Source of the DNA: Saturnia japonica
Lineage: Eukaryota > Arthropoda > Insecta > Lepidoptera > Saturniidae
Assembly (NCBI GenBank): GCA_033032175.1
Contig: CM065319.1
Location: 14,977,018-15,041,017 of the forward strand
Reading direction: 5' to 3'
Length of the DNA stretch: 64,000 nucleotides
Shown in pieces: positions 41,696 to 53,520 of the stretch. The notes beneath the pieces were generated by a model. The model was not told the origin of the DNA, did no database searches, and worked only from the letters and a program-made list of their open reading frames with translations. Positions within the stretch are counted from its first letter, which is position 1. Every line of letters begins with the position of its first letter. A program made the translations under genes and the position numbers.

Positions 41696-41826
41696 GAATA
41701 AATTCGTAACATGTACGAGTACCACGTTTATTAACGTGGGTCCCAGTTTTAATGTTTGTAAATCAAACAAAGGTTTTCTATTATGCCAGATTTGCGAAGA
41801 TGACTAAAGTTATATCATGTACAATA

Positions 41827-42536
41827 GGGTGGCCCAAAAAAAGCGATTTTTTATTTTATTTTACTTCTCACATGAAAATATGGTAATTTAACACACGTTT
41901 TAAGAATGGTCAGCCAAAAATTAACTCGAAAAAAATTAATATAAGCTTGCTAAATTTTTCTAAATAAATTAAGTGTAAAATCGAATGAATGTTAAAAAAA
42001 AAAATATTTTTCTTGGCGTATAATTATAGTCTACGGTTGACATTATAACATTCTGAAATTTTTAAGTTGATATTTCATTTTGTAGAGGTCGCTTAAGACT
42101 TTTCTTTCTTAAAGTATCTTACTTTATGTATTCTAGCAACGTATAAATGTAGGTATATATTACATAACCTTTTTTGCTTTTACATATATTGGACATATTA
42201 AACAAAATAAATAAACCACGAGACAAAAAAAAACCCTTTTAAACTATGATTAGCTACAGCTGAGCTTAATTCAATTAGATAAATTTAAGTACACCAAAAA
42301 TAATGGTTTTTTATTTAAAATTATATGTCTCATGCTTCATTACTGTTGGTTAACATGTCTTATACATTTTTAAAAAAAGTTGTGTAATATTTAAGGTTTA
42401 TGGTCGCTCGTAAGTAAAAAATTTACCGACCTTTTAAAAAATATTTTTCGAGTTAATTTTTCTTTGTGAATTCATAAAACATGTTAAATTAACTTACTTT
42501 CATGTGAGAAATAAAAAAAGTTTTTTTGGGCCACTC
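41827..42536. mobile_element. Foldback/MITE-like element with TIRs of over 100 bp
   Basis: The left end, GGGTGGCCCAAAAAAA, then CTTCTCACATGAAAATATGG and AAAAATTAACTCGAAAAAAA, is mirrored by the right end read in reverse: GAGTGGCCCAAAAAAA, TTTCTCACATGAAAGTAAG and AAAAATTAACTCGAAAAATA. The arms are about 115-120 bases long and imperfect. TA flanks both ends (41825-41826, 42537-42538), which fits a TA target duplication. The interior encodes nothing. Confidence 0.75.
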
Positions 42537-42543
42537 TAATATA

Positions 42544-43842
42544 CAGGATGGGCCAGAAAGATTTGCGAATTAAAAAATAAAACTAAATACAATCCACACA
42601 TACACATCTTTATTTCAATTAAAATAGACATCTGGGAAATTTATATCTTAAAAATTACATGATTTAGGTGTGCACCATCCCACTGCAAACATTCCTCGAA
42701 TCTGAACCTCAAATTGGTAAAAACTCGCTGACACATTGCGCGAGGAATAGCTGCCATTTCTTCTCGGATATTTATCTTCAATCGGTTAATCGTAGTTGGG
42801 TTATTGGAGTAGACTCTACTTTTCAGGTATCCCCACATGAAAAAGTCCGGTGGCGTTAGATCCGGACTTCTAGGCGGCCATGCAATGTCACCTCGGCGCG
42901 ATATCAGTTTCCAAGCAAACATCTCGTTTACGGCCGCCAACATAGTATTAGATGTATGGCATGTCGCACCATCTTGTTGAAACTACATCGCACGATTATA
43001 AGCTTCAAATTGTTGCAGTTGCGGAAAGAAAAAAATCCCTTAACATGGCTATGTATCGGGCGGAATTTACAGTGACAGATTGCTTTTGTTGATTTTCAAA
43101 GAAATAGAGGCCGATAATTCCGTGTGCTGATATGGCCGCCCAAACGGTTACTTTCGGCGAATACAGAGGCTTTTGATGTTTTGCACGTGGGTTCTCTATA
43201 GCCCAGTAACGGCAATTCTGTTTATTGACATGCCCATTTAAGTGAAAATGGGCTTCCTCGGAGAACAGAATATTGTTGAAACTCTGAAAACGTTGCAACA
43301 TTGTTTCAACAAAAGCTCGTCGTATAATTGGGTCATTTGGCAGTAATTCCTGCACAAGTTGAATTTTATACGGGTGCAAATTCAAATCTTTCAACAAAAT
43401 GCGACGCAAAGATGTTTTGGACACCACAAGTTCAGCTGATCGCTTGCGAGTCGATAGACCAGGATTACGTTGAACTGAAGCTCTAACTTGTTCAATTGTG
43501 TCTTCCCTTGTTGACTTTGGGCGTCCCGCAAGCTTCTGTTTGAAAGTTGAACCAGTAGCTTCGAACTTTCTGACCCAAGATCGAATCATACTTTCCTTCG
43601 GACACTGATTTACGTCATGTAATCCAAACTCACGCCGTAATAAACGTCGAATAATAGCGCACGAATTGCCATTTTTATAATAATGTTCAACGCAGAATGC
43701 ACGCTGCGCTCCGGTGAAGCGATCCATCGCGACTAAATTTCCGGGAACCGAGCTTCTCATCCCCACCACCCGCGCAGCCCCCGCTCATAAGGTTCAAACA
43801 CAAGAGTGTTTTTAAAATCGTACGCCTTTCTGGTCCATCATG
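42544..43842 (-). mobile_element. Tc1/mariner-superfamily transposon with TIRs and TA duplication
   Basis: The termini CAGGATGGGCCAGAAAG (42544 on) and the complement of CTTTCTGGTCCATCATG (43826-43842) are inverted repeats flanked by TA (42542-42543, 43843-43844). A transposase pseudogene fills the element on the minus strand. It lies within six bases of the foldback element on its left. Confidence 0.85.
42641..43769 (-). pseudogene. Tc1/mariner-type transposase (HTH + DDE_3), frameshifted
   Basis: The first frame (43769-43005) begins with a helix-turn-helix region (MDRFTGAQRAFCVEHYYKNG, IRRLLRREFGLHD), a GRP linker (KLAGRPKSTRED) and the start of the catalytic domain (NNILFSEEAHFHLNG, VNKQNCRYWAIENP, VTVWAAIS). 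The second frame (42943-42641) has MFAWKLISRRGD, WPPRSPDLTPPDFFMWGYLK and the C-terminus. Between them are a frameshift near 43020 and an in-frame stop near 42986, just before FQQDGA with the second catalytic Asp. At the first catalytic position FSEEAHF has Glu where the family has Asp. The protein is therefore inactive three times over. The start may be internal; the usual MDRF lies 14 codons in. Confidence 0.88.
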
Positions 43843-43859
43843 TAGATTCTAGCACCACG

Positions 43860-44130
43860 TCGATTACATCGTTCGAATGCTACAATGAGTCTGAGATTTC
43901 AGTGAAAGAAAACATCATGATACTACAATGGTATGATGGTAGGATATTATAAAGCTCGCTTCGCTAGGTGTCGCACTCAAGTTGAAAATCTATCGACAAG
44001 CACATGTACCGACGCGGGCGACTGTAATTGATACCTATTTCCCTACTCGGCTTAGGGTGTTGCCATCTTAGTCCACATCGTCGTTTAACATCTTAACATC
44101 ACATGAGATTTAACCATTTAAAGCGCAAAA
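43860..44130 (+). mobile_element. SINE, family B
   Basis: CGTTCGAATGCTACAATGAG (B-box region), TTTCAGTGAAAGAAAACATC, CTCAAGTTGAAAATCTATCG, TTGCCATCTTAGTCCACATC and CACATGAGATTTAACC follow the family order, with heavy decay. Confidence 0.6.
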
Positions 44131-45154
44131 AATATGTTTTCTGCGTTTTCGCTAAGGGCGCTGTTAAATGTAAGTATGAGAACAAAATGTTTAATCAAAT
44201 TTGAAAACTACCAAAATTCAGATTACTTCCTACCGTCAGATTTCATGTTTCTGAGTAATTTTTACACAATTTCATATTGCCTAAAACTATATAAACAAAG
44301 CTTGTAATGGACACTAAACAGCTGATATACATAGGTACATATACAGTCATAGATATATTTAACACCCAGACAATTGACAATAATGCCCATCGCGTCATTA
44401 CACAAATGTCAATTGTGTGCGGTGACCCGGTGACTCAAACCCTTTTTTCATCAAGACCTTTCTGCTCAATACTTACCACTGAACTACGAGACCTGTCAAT
44501 TCATTCTATTGACTGTCGATAATGCATATTTTTTTAAATCGACAGTGTTCATTGTATTCCGCTATACCTACTATTATAGACGTATTAAAAAGTAATAATA
44601 ATCATATAATAATTTATAATCACCTTGGTAATATATTCGAAATCGACACATAGGAACCTCACCTTTCGATTACGTGACTGCACGTATAAGGAGTTGGAAT
44701 AATGTGGGCGATGACCAGGATCAACGTTACATCGCTTATTAATTGCAATGTTGTTCGTATAGTGTTTAAAATTTTAAAAGTTACATAAATGCTTTCCTGC
44801 TTAAACGGAAAAGTAAAATCTTAAAAATAAAATGGTTCATTTTTACAATTTACTATTTACGCTAACTAAACCGAGATACCTATTTAAAAAAATTGTTAGC
44901 AAATTATACGCATTCATTAGATTAGCTGACTATATTTGCAAATAAAAAAAAATCGAATAACGAAATGTAACCACAAAAATATTAAAAAAAAAAAAATCAG
45001 CGGCAGTTTTGACATGGTTGAACACTAGCAAGTATGTGGAAATTTTAAATTATGTTTATGAAAATTTTAAACTTATAGCTAGCCTATATTTCTAACAAAA
45101 CTGTACCTCAGCTCAATGATATGAGAGATGGGAATCGGAATTTTTCTAATGGCC
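44131..45154. other. AT-rich spacer
   Basis: No gene or repeat recognised. The 71-codon frame at 44307-44522 shows no domain. Confidence 0.4.
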
Positions 45155-45325
45155 ACCTGGCTAGCTACCACCCTCAAGTTGTAAATCTATTGCCAAACAC
45201 AAATAGGTGTGTTCCGGCAGCTACACTTGAAACTCAGTCTTCCACCAGGCTCAGCCACATCGTCACTTAAGATCAGGTGAGACTGAGACCACAAATCTAG
45301 GTTTAGAACGAAAAATAAAAACATT
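45155..45325 (+). mobile_element. SINE, family B, 3' part
   Basis: CTGGCTAGCTACCACCCTCA, TAGGTGTGTTCCGGCAGCTA, CCACATCGTCACTTAAGATC and AGGTGAGACTGAGACCAC match the family body. The tRNA-like head is absent. Confidence 0.65.
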
Positions 45326-45382
45326 TTATCGAGGTTAAACCCATATTGTGATATTGAACGCAGTACATTTTTTGTAAAAACT

Positions 45383-45892
45383 AGCTCACGTGGACTACAG
45401 AATACTCCCGCGAATTTTGTTCCACCGCTCCCGGCTATTTTAGAGACAAAAATGCTTGTTGTGGGTGTTCCTTAGAAGATAGACGTATACTCGTCCGGAC
45501 TTTTTGTAGGTTTTTAATACCTATAATTATGTAGTACATTAATTTGCTATTAGGTACTCTTATGTTTTACTCAGCATAAGCCATTTAAGCGCCCGAATTG
45601 ATTCACCATGACGTTTTTTTTATATTTGTGCGGAACCCTAATTCTTTTTCTAAAATAAAAGTACCCTAAGTTACTCCCTATATCATCAGCTATATATCAG
45701 TGAAAGTACGTTAAAATCGGTCCAACCGTTTCGGAGATTACCCGGAACAAACAGACGGACAGAGAGGCAGACAAAAATTTTAAAAATGGGCGTTTTGTTA
45801 TAGATATCGTATATATACTTTCAGTTGCATTTAGTAAAAAACTGTTATTTTGACATTACAAACAAATACTTCAATTTTATTAATTCTATAGA
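45383..45892 (-). mobile_element. Helitron-like non-autonomous element
   Basis: The minus strand runs from TCTATAGAATTAATAAAATT (about 45892) to GTCCACGTGAGCTAG (45383). About 14 bases of the 3' hairpin arm, present in other copies, are missing next to the CTAG end. Confidence 0.7.
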
Positions 45893-47877
45893 TGAACCGT
45901 TTTCTTGAATTTTCAATAAATAAATTCCTTTATTAATATTAATCCTTATTAATAAAGATTGAAAAACCAAACGGCTTGATTTCCCGATCAAATAAAATAT
46001 TTAAAAAAGGAAATATGCAATTTTAGTTTTCTTATAAATAAGGCCTTACACACTACTTTTCTCTATTTCTCAAAGTTTCTGATTTGCTCGTGCAATCCCA
46101 TCTTAAAAATCCACCCCTGTAATATATTGACTTACTTATTATTGATTTACTTGACGTACCTACCTAATTTATTTATGTAATAAAGGAGAATTCGATACCT
46201 CGGGGAATTCATGATTTTACATATTTTATTTGCTTTATACAATTAGAAAGTAATCGGCATATACGTCTTTTACACTTAACAATATCTTAAAACCGGGTAC
46301 AGATAAATACAAAGATTAGTGTCTGTGGATAAATCCATCTTCTAACCTACTACTGTTATGGAGAAACTTCTTGACGACGCGACGCGAGTGTCGATGAATT
46401 ATCTCTATCGTCGTCCCTTTATTGGATAGTACTTGAAATATCAATCAGGTAATGTAATAAAAAATAAAAGAACGAACAACCTATAAGACACGCGAGTTAA
46501 GTTAATATATATCTATATGAATAAATATGTAGTAGCTACATCTTGTAAATGAATTTTTTCCCCAAATTTTGATAGATCGTGTCGTTATAAAATCCACAAA
46601 TTATAAATATGTAATTTTTTTTGTCTGTGGATATGTACTTATGTCTGAATTATCTCAAAAACTTAATTATATCATTGAATAAAACTAATGAACTTAGTTG
46701 GCTTCATACAAAACATTATATATAACACGACTTCCGTTATCAATCAGTGGATCGGGTTTGAAATATATTGTAGCGGAAGTTGTTTCGGCACGCCATCTCT
46801 GCATTGTTTTGTTAAACAGAAATTGTATTAAAAAAGGATTAGTTCAATCATAATAATAGTAGAGAAGTATTTCCTTAATAGTTATTTTATTCTTTGGAAG
46901 TATTGTACAAGGAATAAAAGTGTAAAGACGTTACGCTGTTTATCTGATATTATGCCTGTGGTTTTGTTTCTTACACTTAACAGTGTAAAATTATAAAGAC
47001 TTAGAAACTAGTAGAAAAGTGGTCAGAAAAATTAATTAATATTGATTGATTGAAGAGCGTGTTGTATTGTATTCGTTAATAATATCTATTTTGTCGGTGG
47101 CCTTGTACTGATTTTTCGCTCGTGTAATAGACTTACCTGAGTTACCGACAGTTTAATTGGATTATATGTTCAGGTGAACTCTAGTACGTTTCTTTACTAT
47201 ACGTAAACAAAGAAAAACTTTTAGGTGTTTTGTGAGAATCAAACTTAAATCTCGGCTTTAATTATCTACTGAGCCAAGAAGTAGGTAGTTAGGTATCTTA
47301 CCAGGCGAAAAAAAGTAAAACGAAAAACACATAAACAATTAATATATCTATACAAATGGTTATTTAATATTTTATATGCTATTGAGAAAATTGCGCACAT
47401 ACAAACCAGAGAAACGGAAAACCTTCCTTTTTGTTTAATTATATTTCAAATGTTAACACGCAAGGTAACCAATTACGGAAATTTTGATAACAATTGTTAC
47501 GTGGGAATCTTGATATTTATATTTTTGTTCAAAGGTAAGTAATTAATTGTGGTATCGAGCAATTAGCTCATTTATAAATAATGTGTATACCAGATGAATG
47601 AATAAAAGATGCGCTATTTTATTTGATTGACGAAGGCGTTACTATGCGGATATCGGTCATAATTAATTAATCCGAATTTTCTTTGCTACTTCCGCCTAAA
47701 AACTGATTAACGGATGCGCTATTTTTTAATTCGTAAAACTATTTTGTAAACAAAATAATGAGCTATGTAAAGAACCAAAAAAAGGGTATGGTTTTGTCAA
47801 ATAATTAGGAGAAAACAAACAAAATAATATCTGATGAGTTTGAAACATCTACCACGTTTTTTTTGTCATACTATACT
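45893..47877. other. AT-rich spacer
   Basis: Two kilobases with no frame of note, no RNA boxes and no repeat I can name. Confidence 0.4.
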
Positions 47878-48150
47878 GTGTTAGCCTTAAGGGTCCTGAA
47901 GCCCCATAAGACTTACAGCTTCACCGGGCTTGAGGCGAGCGCTGAGGCACTTATTCCCTATCCGTAAAATTCGATATACATGCCTTCTGGGAGGAAGAGA
48001 GAAACATGCGTATATGCATTTAGTAATCTGGCAATTGGATCTAAACTAGCTCTTCAAAAAAATAAAAAAGGTTCCTTACAGAACCTATGTACCCACCTGA
48101 GTGGTGTGCATGTGTGAAGAACAGTGTAAGTAATGGTTGTATGTTGGTTG
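47878..48150 (-). repeat. 3' UTR and tail of the Jockey-type LINE
   Basis: On the minus strand the family tail is visible (plus-strand CTGTGTTAGCCTTAAGGGTC to CAGCTTCACCGGGCTTG). It is followed by the UTR marks CTGGGAGGAAGAGAGAAACA and TTCCTTACAGAACCTATGTA seen also in 1591-2310. No coding part remains. Confidence 0.7.
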
Positions 48151-48589
48151 CTAGTGAATGCAGTGTAAAACTATCCAAAGAAGCCTAACACGTATGTTGG
48201 CTGTATCATTACGATTTTAGTGCAAATTCTGAATAGATTTATAAAAACAGAAAGTACTATGTAATGAAATATTTGCATCGCAAGATATACAAAAAATTAA
48301 GACATCACTGCAACATTTAACAGACGAAAGAGTTTGCTGGTAAAGCACTTGCACTATGTAGAGCGAACAAACACTGATTCAATGCTTGAGTAGTTCGGAC
48401 TGGACACACAGAGTTTTCCAACAACACTGACACACCGAGTTTATCACGTAACAAATGGGGATTTACTAGCGATTAGTTTGAAATGTTGACACGTTTATTC
48501 CTTAAAAACGTTCACAAAAATCGTGTAAACTTCGAGTTTATTATTTTCATTTCGCGATTATAACTAATAGTGGTAGTCTTAATTGGTAA
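48151..48589. other. Spacer upstream of the GC-rich segment
   Basis: AT-rich with no assigned feature; it could contain promoter elements if the next feature is a real first exon. Confidence 0.35.
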
Positions 48590-48795
48590 TGCGGACACTG
48601 TGTGAGGTATAGTGCATCAAAAATGTGTTCGGGCGAGTGCGCGTTTGCGCCGGCAGTAACAGTCGGCATACCGCCCGGGCGGGCGCCACACGACCAGAAT
48701 CTGCGCGAGCGACGTGCGGTGACGCGAACAAATATAATTTCAGTGAAATAAACAAGTATCCACCGACCGCTCTACCATGCGAGCGCAAGATTCTG
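48590..48795 (+). promoter_or_regulatory. CpG-rich segment: possible promoter and first exon of an unknown gene
   Basis: GC-rich, CpG-dense sequence (GGGCGAGTGCGCGTTTGCGC, CCGCCCGGGCGGGCGCCACA) stands out from AT-rich surroundings on both sides. It ends in a good donor, ATTCTG|GTGAGTAC (exon end 48795). An ATG at 48777 opens MRAQDS up to the donor, phase 1. No downstream exon is recognised in the remaining 15 kb, so a long first intron would be needed. The overlapping open frames on both strands are explained by the high GC content. Confidence 0.35.
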
Positions 48796-49468
48796 GTGAG
48801 TACACCAAGATTATTACAATGAAATAAATAATAAAACTAAATATCAACGAATGGCATTTCATTAGGTACGTCTATATATAGTTCCACTATATTTTCGGAT
48901 GCTGCAACGTTGTTTTCATGGTGCGTTTACTCCTTTTCCGTCGCGTTTCCCGCTAACAAATCACATTCACGGGTTTAAGCTCTTAAAATAATGGTTCTTA
49001 TTTCTGAACACAGAATGAGGTTCTCAGCTATTCTTACACGTGTAAACTTTGGTAGTTCAAATGAACGAATGTGATAAATGAAAGTGCGAGATGCACATTG
49101 ACGGTTCAGTTCGACTTCAGCTAAAGAGCGATGAAGATATGTAACTAATTAGTTTACAGCGTGATAAAAAATAGATTTTGTTGATCTCAATAGGATGCCG
49201 TCTGCGCTTTGGCCTATAAATTGTTTGTAAATGATTAATTAATGCTTGAATATGAATGAAATTGTAAGTACAGAATCTCAATAATACGTACCAAATTAAT
49301 ATTGTTTAATCGATCTAATCGTGTCTTTATAATGGTTGGATTAATATTCAAATTTACTGAGGACTATAAATCATTATCTTCTTAAACAGAAGTCTAAAGC
49401 AAAACTTTCGAACCATAAATAGCAATGCCTATGTATGTTTTGGTATTTTTGTCTTTATTTTTCTGACT
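48796..49468. other. Spacer or intron
   Basis: No exon or repeat recognised. Confidence 0.35.
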
Positions 49469-49565
49469 GACTATACTGTTAGCCTTAAGGGCCCTGGAGC
49501 TCTGACGGATTTTACAGCTTAACCGTGACTTGGGGGCGAGCGCTTAAGGCACTCAGCCGCGATGT
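49469..49565 (-). repeat. 3'-tail fragment of the Jockey-type LINE
   Basis: CTATACTGTTAGCCTTAAGG, TTTTACAGCTTAACCGTGAC and GGGGGCGAGCGCTTAAGGCA are the complement of the family tail. Confidence 0.7.
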
Positions 49566-50091
49566 ATTATTTATTGTTTTTGATGTATCATTATTTATAA
49601 TAAAGTACATTATGATAGAGCAAGGTCCTAGCTAGCTATACTAACTAGCCTAGCCTGGCCTGGTGTGTACAAACTGGCCTAGTTTGATTTGACACATAGA
49701 ATCATCAGTATCATAACTAATTGGTTGATAACGTGTAAAAATTTACTACATTTTTGAGGAAAAAATAGGCACTATAAGTTACAAAATAAAATACTCTACC
49801 TTCGAAAATTCCAGTAAGTTTGGAGTCAGTTTTCTGTTTTTTTTTTTCTATGTAAGGAAAATAATTAAGCGCAATATGGATTCAGAATTGCACTATTTAT
49901 TTCTTTTACTATTTTTAAGGTTTAACTTGACATTTCAACTTTGCTCGGTCGTCATAAAGTTTCTTCGGGGCATGCATGCATCTCTACAATATTTATGTTA
50001 CGTAATTAATAGGGAAAGATTCAAGTATTTCTTTTCGGATTCAACTCTTATGTTCATTCTGAAAACACTAAAGTATTTATATAAATTAAAC
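49566..50091. other. AT-rich spacer
   Basis: No feature supported. The 91-codon frame at 49876-50151 is Leu/Phe-rich, resembles no known protein and runs into the repeat that follows. Confidence 0.35.
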
Positions 50092-50345
50092 CAGCTGTGT
50101 CCGATTGTATCACCCATGTTAATCTCCAACTCTGTTACCGCACCCGTTTAGCTTATCGTTGCTCTCACTTCCAGTACTTGCCTATAGCTTTCCAGATCGT
50201 TTGACGTTCATAGTACTGCTTTACTCCCTCTGGTCGTGTCGTAAATTTACGTACCATATAACCTTCTTCAAAAAATAGGTTGTATAATTAATTTTTTTAA
50301 TATTTGACTGGTAGTTCTAGAGATTATACATATAATATTTAATAA
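50092..50345 (-). repeat. Helitron-like fragment, second family
   Basis: ACCAGCTGTGTCCGATTGTATCACC at its left is a decayed 3' end like that at 41225. TTTGACTGGTAGTTCTAGAG near its right end matches text next to the Helitron end at 23240-23321. Confidence 0.5.
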
Positions 50346-50583
50346 ACCGCTGGAATTATACCAAATTTTAAAATATTTAACTTATTTCATAAATATTTTC
50401 AATATTTTGCTAATTCCCCTAATTTGTTTCGTACGTACTTTTGATTTCGTTTTTTGGTTAATTACGTGCTTTTATAAAAATTATACACATAGTACATAAA
50501 TGTCATCTTCTATGTCATGTCAATATAAATAATCATAATGCAATGTTATTTTTTTATTTTTAGTTCTTATCTATCTTCTTCTT
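50346..50583. other. AT-rich spacer
   Basis: Nothing recognised. Confidence 0.35.
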
Positions 50584-50770
50584 CTTATCTTATTATATAT
50601 AAAAATAAATGTTTGTATGTATGTTCCCAAAACGGCTGGGGCGATTTTGATGAAGTTTTTTAGACACTCTTCATATTAGCCCAGCGTGTGATCCTGTAAA
50701 GTTTGGTAGCAATTGGATCAATGTTCCCTATGGACTCCAAAACGCCACAGCGACGCGTGCCCGGATTTTA
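50584..50770 (+). repeat. Interspersed repeat fragment
   Basis: TTATATATAAAAATAAATGT, then AAAACGGCTGGGGCGATTTT and GATGAAGTTTTTTAGAC recall the start of DNA-transposon or Helitron families found widely in insects. A related start lies at 53893-53990 (AAGTATATAAAAATAAAATG, GAACGGCTGGACCGATTTGT). Confidence 0.4.
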
Positions 50771-51301
50771 TAGTTAATAATGAATGACCTATTTTTAATT
50801 AAAGCAGATTGTTTATTAACTGACAGAATGTTTAACATTTTAGTAAGACCTCCTAGCCATACCATCGAAAGCAAATTATTTAAGTACTTGTCGAAACAAA
50901 AATCGTTTCTAAATAGACAATTTAGCATCTCCGCGAAGACAGACTATCTCCAGACGTTTTGAATTACCTGGAAAGCAAGTTTACGTTACACCTACGCCAT
51001 GCTGTAAACGTCACAATATCCGAATAATTATCAACGTATTCACACAAGTGAGTTTCATAACATACCTACGTCTATTACAAATTTCAAGTTGCACATACAT
51101 AAAACCAGCAATGAATCTGCCAACTGAAGGATCTAAAATTGATTAAAATATTTATATGATTTTTTTAAAAATAATACAAAGTTTCCTGAGATCAATTCTT
51201 AAGTAAAATACTTTATTATAGAATTCTAACTATAGCTAAATAAATTAACCTGTGAAAAATGTTTTATAATGACAAAATTTTCCAAACTAATCGAACAACT
51301 A

Positions 51302-51527
51302 CAAGTGCCGGCCCTAGCCTGTTGCCAATGTAGAGCGAGATTGTCTTTCGACGCCCTTTCACGTTAAATATATATATTTTTAATTAAATAATAATTATTT
51401 TTCATTAATCAACACCTCATTTAATACAAATTATTTTTTTTTTTTTGCTTGATGTAGTCTTTCGGGTTATGCGCCCCTTGCCTTAGGGTAACCGCTCCTT
51501 TTGCTCTAACTCAAAGCCGGCACTCCT
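51302..51527. mobile_element. Possible MITE with AGTGCCGGC ends
   Basis: AGTGCCGGCCCTAGCC (about 51304) and, reversed, AGTGCCGGCTTTGAG (ending about 51526) are inverted terminal sequences about 220 bases apart. TCTTTCGACGCCC and its partner GGGGCGCATAACCCGAAAGA add weaker symmetry. No target duplication is clear. Confidence 0.45.
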
Positions 51528-51799
51528 AACATTTGGCTCTATAACTAATTTAACATTTAATATAAAAAATGACTACTAAATATAATAAGTTCTTCGCACA
51601 TATAGATATATTTTATTGTAATTGTTAAATAAATAAAATTAAAAAAATATTAACCATCTTATTTCACAGTACATTAGCACAATTTATGTTTAATTATAAT
51701 AAAAATTCTTAGTGCCGCCCATTGACCACGTGATTTTGATAACTTATTTATATAGCTATAACTAATTTTCCAATAATATTGTCACTGTTGTACTTTTCT

Positions 51800-52000
51800 T
51801 TGTAATCTCTAAAACGGTTAGATCGATTTTGACGGGACTTTCACTAGCAGATAGCTGATGTTCTGAGGGGTAACTTAGGATACTTTTGTTTTAGAAAAAG
51901 AATTGGGGTTCCATGCAAATAAAAATCAAATAAAAAAAATGAAGATTTTGGAGTGCTTAAACGGCTTACACTGAGTAAATTATAATAAGAGGACAGCTAT
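51800..52000 (+). repeat. Helitron-like fragment, main family
   Basis: GTAATCTCTAAAACGGTTAG, TTTTGACGGGACTTTCACTA and TTTAGAAAAAGAATTGGGGT are the middle of the family. Both ends are missing. Confidence 0.6.
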
Positions 52001-52410
52001 AAAATTGAAAATATTTTTTTCAAATTTAATTGGTAGTTCTAAAGGTTAGTGCTCCTTTGAACTTTGTAATATTAGTACAATAATTTATGCATTAATAAAC
52101 TTAACTAACGCAATGCTTACTTGTAAAAAGCGTATCTTGGGCATTAGATCAAGACAATAAAATTTGTACAAAAGGCTTCATCATTTAAGGGATATTGTGT
52201 TCTAGATTTATCCATGGCCTCATTAAAGAACTTGTTTTGCTTACGTTTGTATATTCTTCCGTTTATATTATCACACTGTATCACAGATTTTATGTATAAG
52301 ATAAATTAATTTAATGTTTATATTACCTAATTCCATGTAAATGTTATAAATTACATTTAACAATTAAACAAGAAATATTATCTCTTCAATTTCTAGTTCT
52401 TTAAACAATG
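52001..52410. other. AT-rich spacer
   Basis: No feature beyond a possible second-family Helitron scrap (TTAATTGGTAGTTCTAAAGG near 52025). Confidence 0.35.
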
Positions 52411-52690
52411 ATGGCTCAGTGTTAGTAGCGTTTGCGGACACCGCATCGGTCGACGTAAGTTCGAATCCTTACAATGTGCTTTCGGTGAAGGAAGCATCTT
52501 GATGAAACAATAGTATGGCGGTAAGACAATTTTTAATGCCCGGCTGGCAAGCTACCACCTTTAAATAGAAAATTTGTCGCCAAGCATACCTATAGGTGGG
52601 TTCAAGCAGCTGCACTTGAGAGCCAGTTCCCCCCTACCCACTTTTTGAGCCATATCCGTCACTTTACGTCAGGTGAGTCTCTGAACGTCA
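52411..52690 (+). mobile_element. SINE, family B
   Basis: TGATGGCTCAGTGTTAGTAG (A-box-like), AAGTTCGAATCCTTACAATG (B box) and GCTTTCGGTGAAGGAAGCAT lead into the body (CAAGCTACCACCTTTAAATA, TTTGTCGCCAAGCATACC, CACTTTACGTCAGGTGAGTC). Confidence 0.7.
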
Positions 52691-53004
52691 GATGAATTGA
52701 AAAAAAATTGTACTACGGCAGTACAAGAATTTTATCTCATAGAACAACTCTATATATTATATCGCTGTTTCCTTTTTTAGATAAATTTATTTGTGGATCA
52801 AACGAATTGCTAACTTTAGATTTTCAAAGGCACCTGACACGCTTACACATTCTTTCCCCTGACTTTTGATCTTATATTATTGAAGAATATTCGAAATAAA
52901 GTTCCCAAAAACTAAAAGTTTTAACGTAATAATTACTGAAACGGAAAATTATACTACTCGCAGCGATTACCATGCAACTGAAGGCAATACATTACATGTA
53001 TTTA

Positions 53005-53520
53005 TCTATACAATTAATAAAATTGTAGTGTCTGTTTGTAATGTCAAAATAACAACTTTTTACTAAATACATATGAAAGTATTTACGATACATATAACAA
53101 AACACCCATTTTTAAAATTTTTGTCTGTCTGTCTGTTTGTTCCGGGTAATCTCCGAAACGGTTGGACCGATTTTGACGGGACTTTCCCTGGTAGATAGCT
53201 GATGATATAGGGAGTAACTTAGGCTTCTTTTATTTTAGAAAAAGAATTAGGGTTCTGCACTAATAAAAAAACTGGTCATGGTGAATCAATTCGGGCGCTT
53301 AAATGGCTTATGCCGAAAAACCATAAGAGATATAGCAAATTAATTTACTACGTAATTGTACGCATTAAAAAACCTACAAAAAAGTCCGGGAGAGTATATA
53401 CCTATCTTCTAAGAAACACCCACAATAAGCACTTTTGTCTTTAAAATAGCCGGGAGCGGGGGAGCAAGATTCGCGTGGGCATTCTGTAGTCCACGTGAGC
53501 GAAGCCACGGGCACAGCTAG
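53005..53520 (+). mobile_element. Helitron-like non-autonomous element, full-length
   Basis: It starts TCTATACAATTAATAAAATT and ends GTGAGCGAAGCCACGGGCAC AGCTAG|T, with CGTG/CACG pairing in the 3' hairpin. With 516 bp and intact ends it is a good reference copy for the family in this window. Confidence 0.8.
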
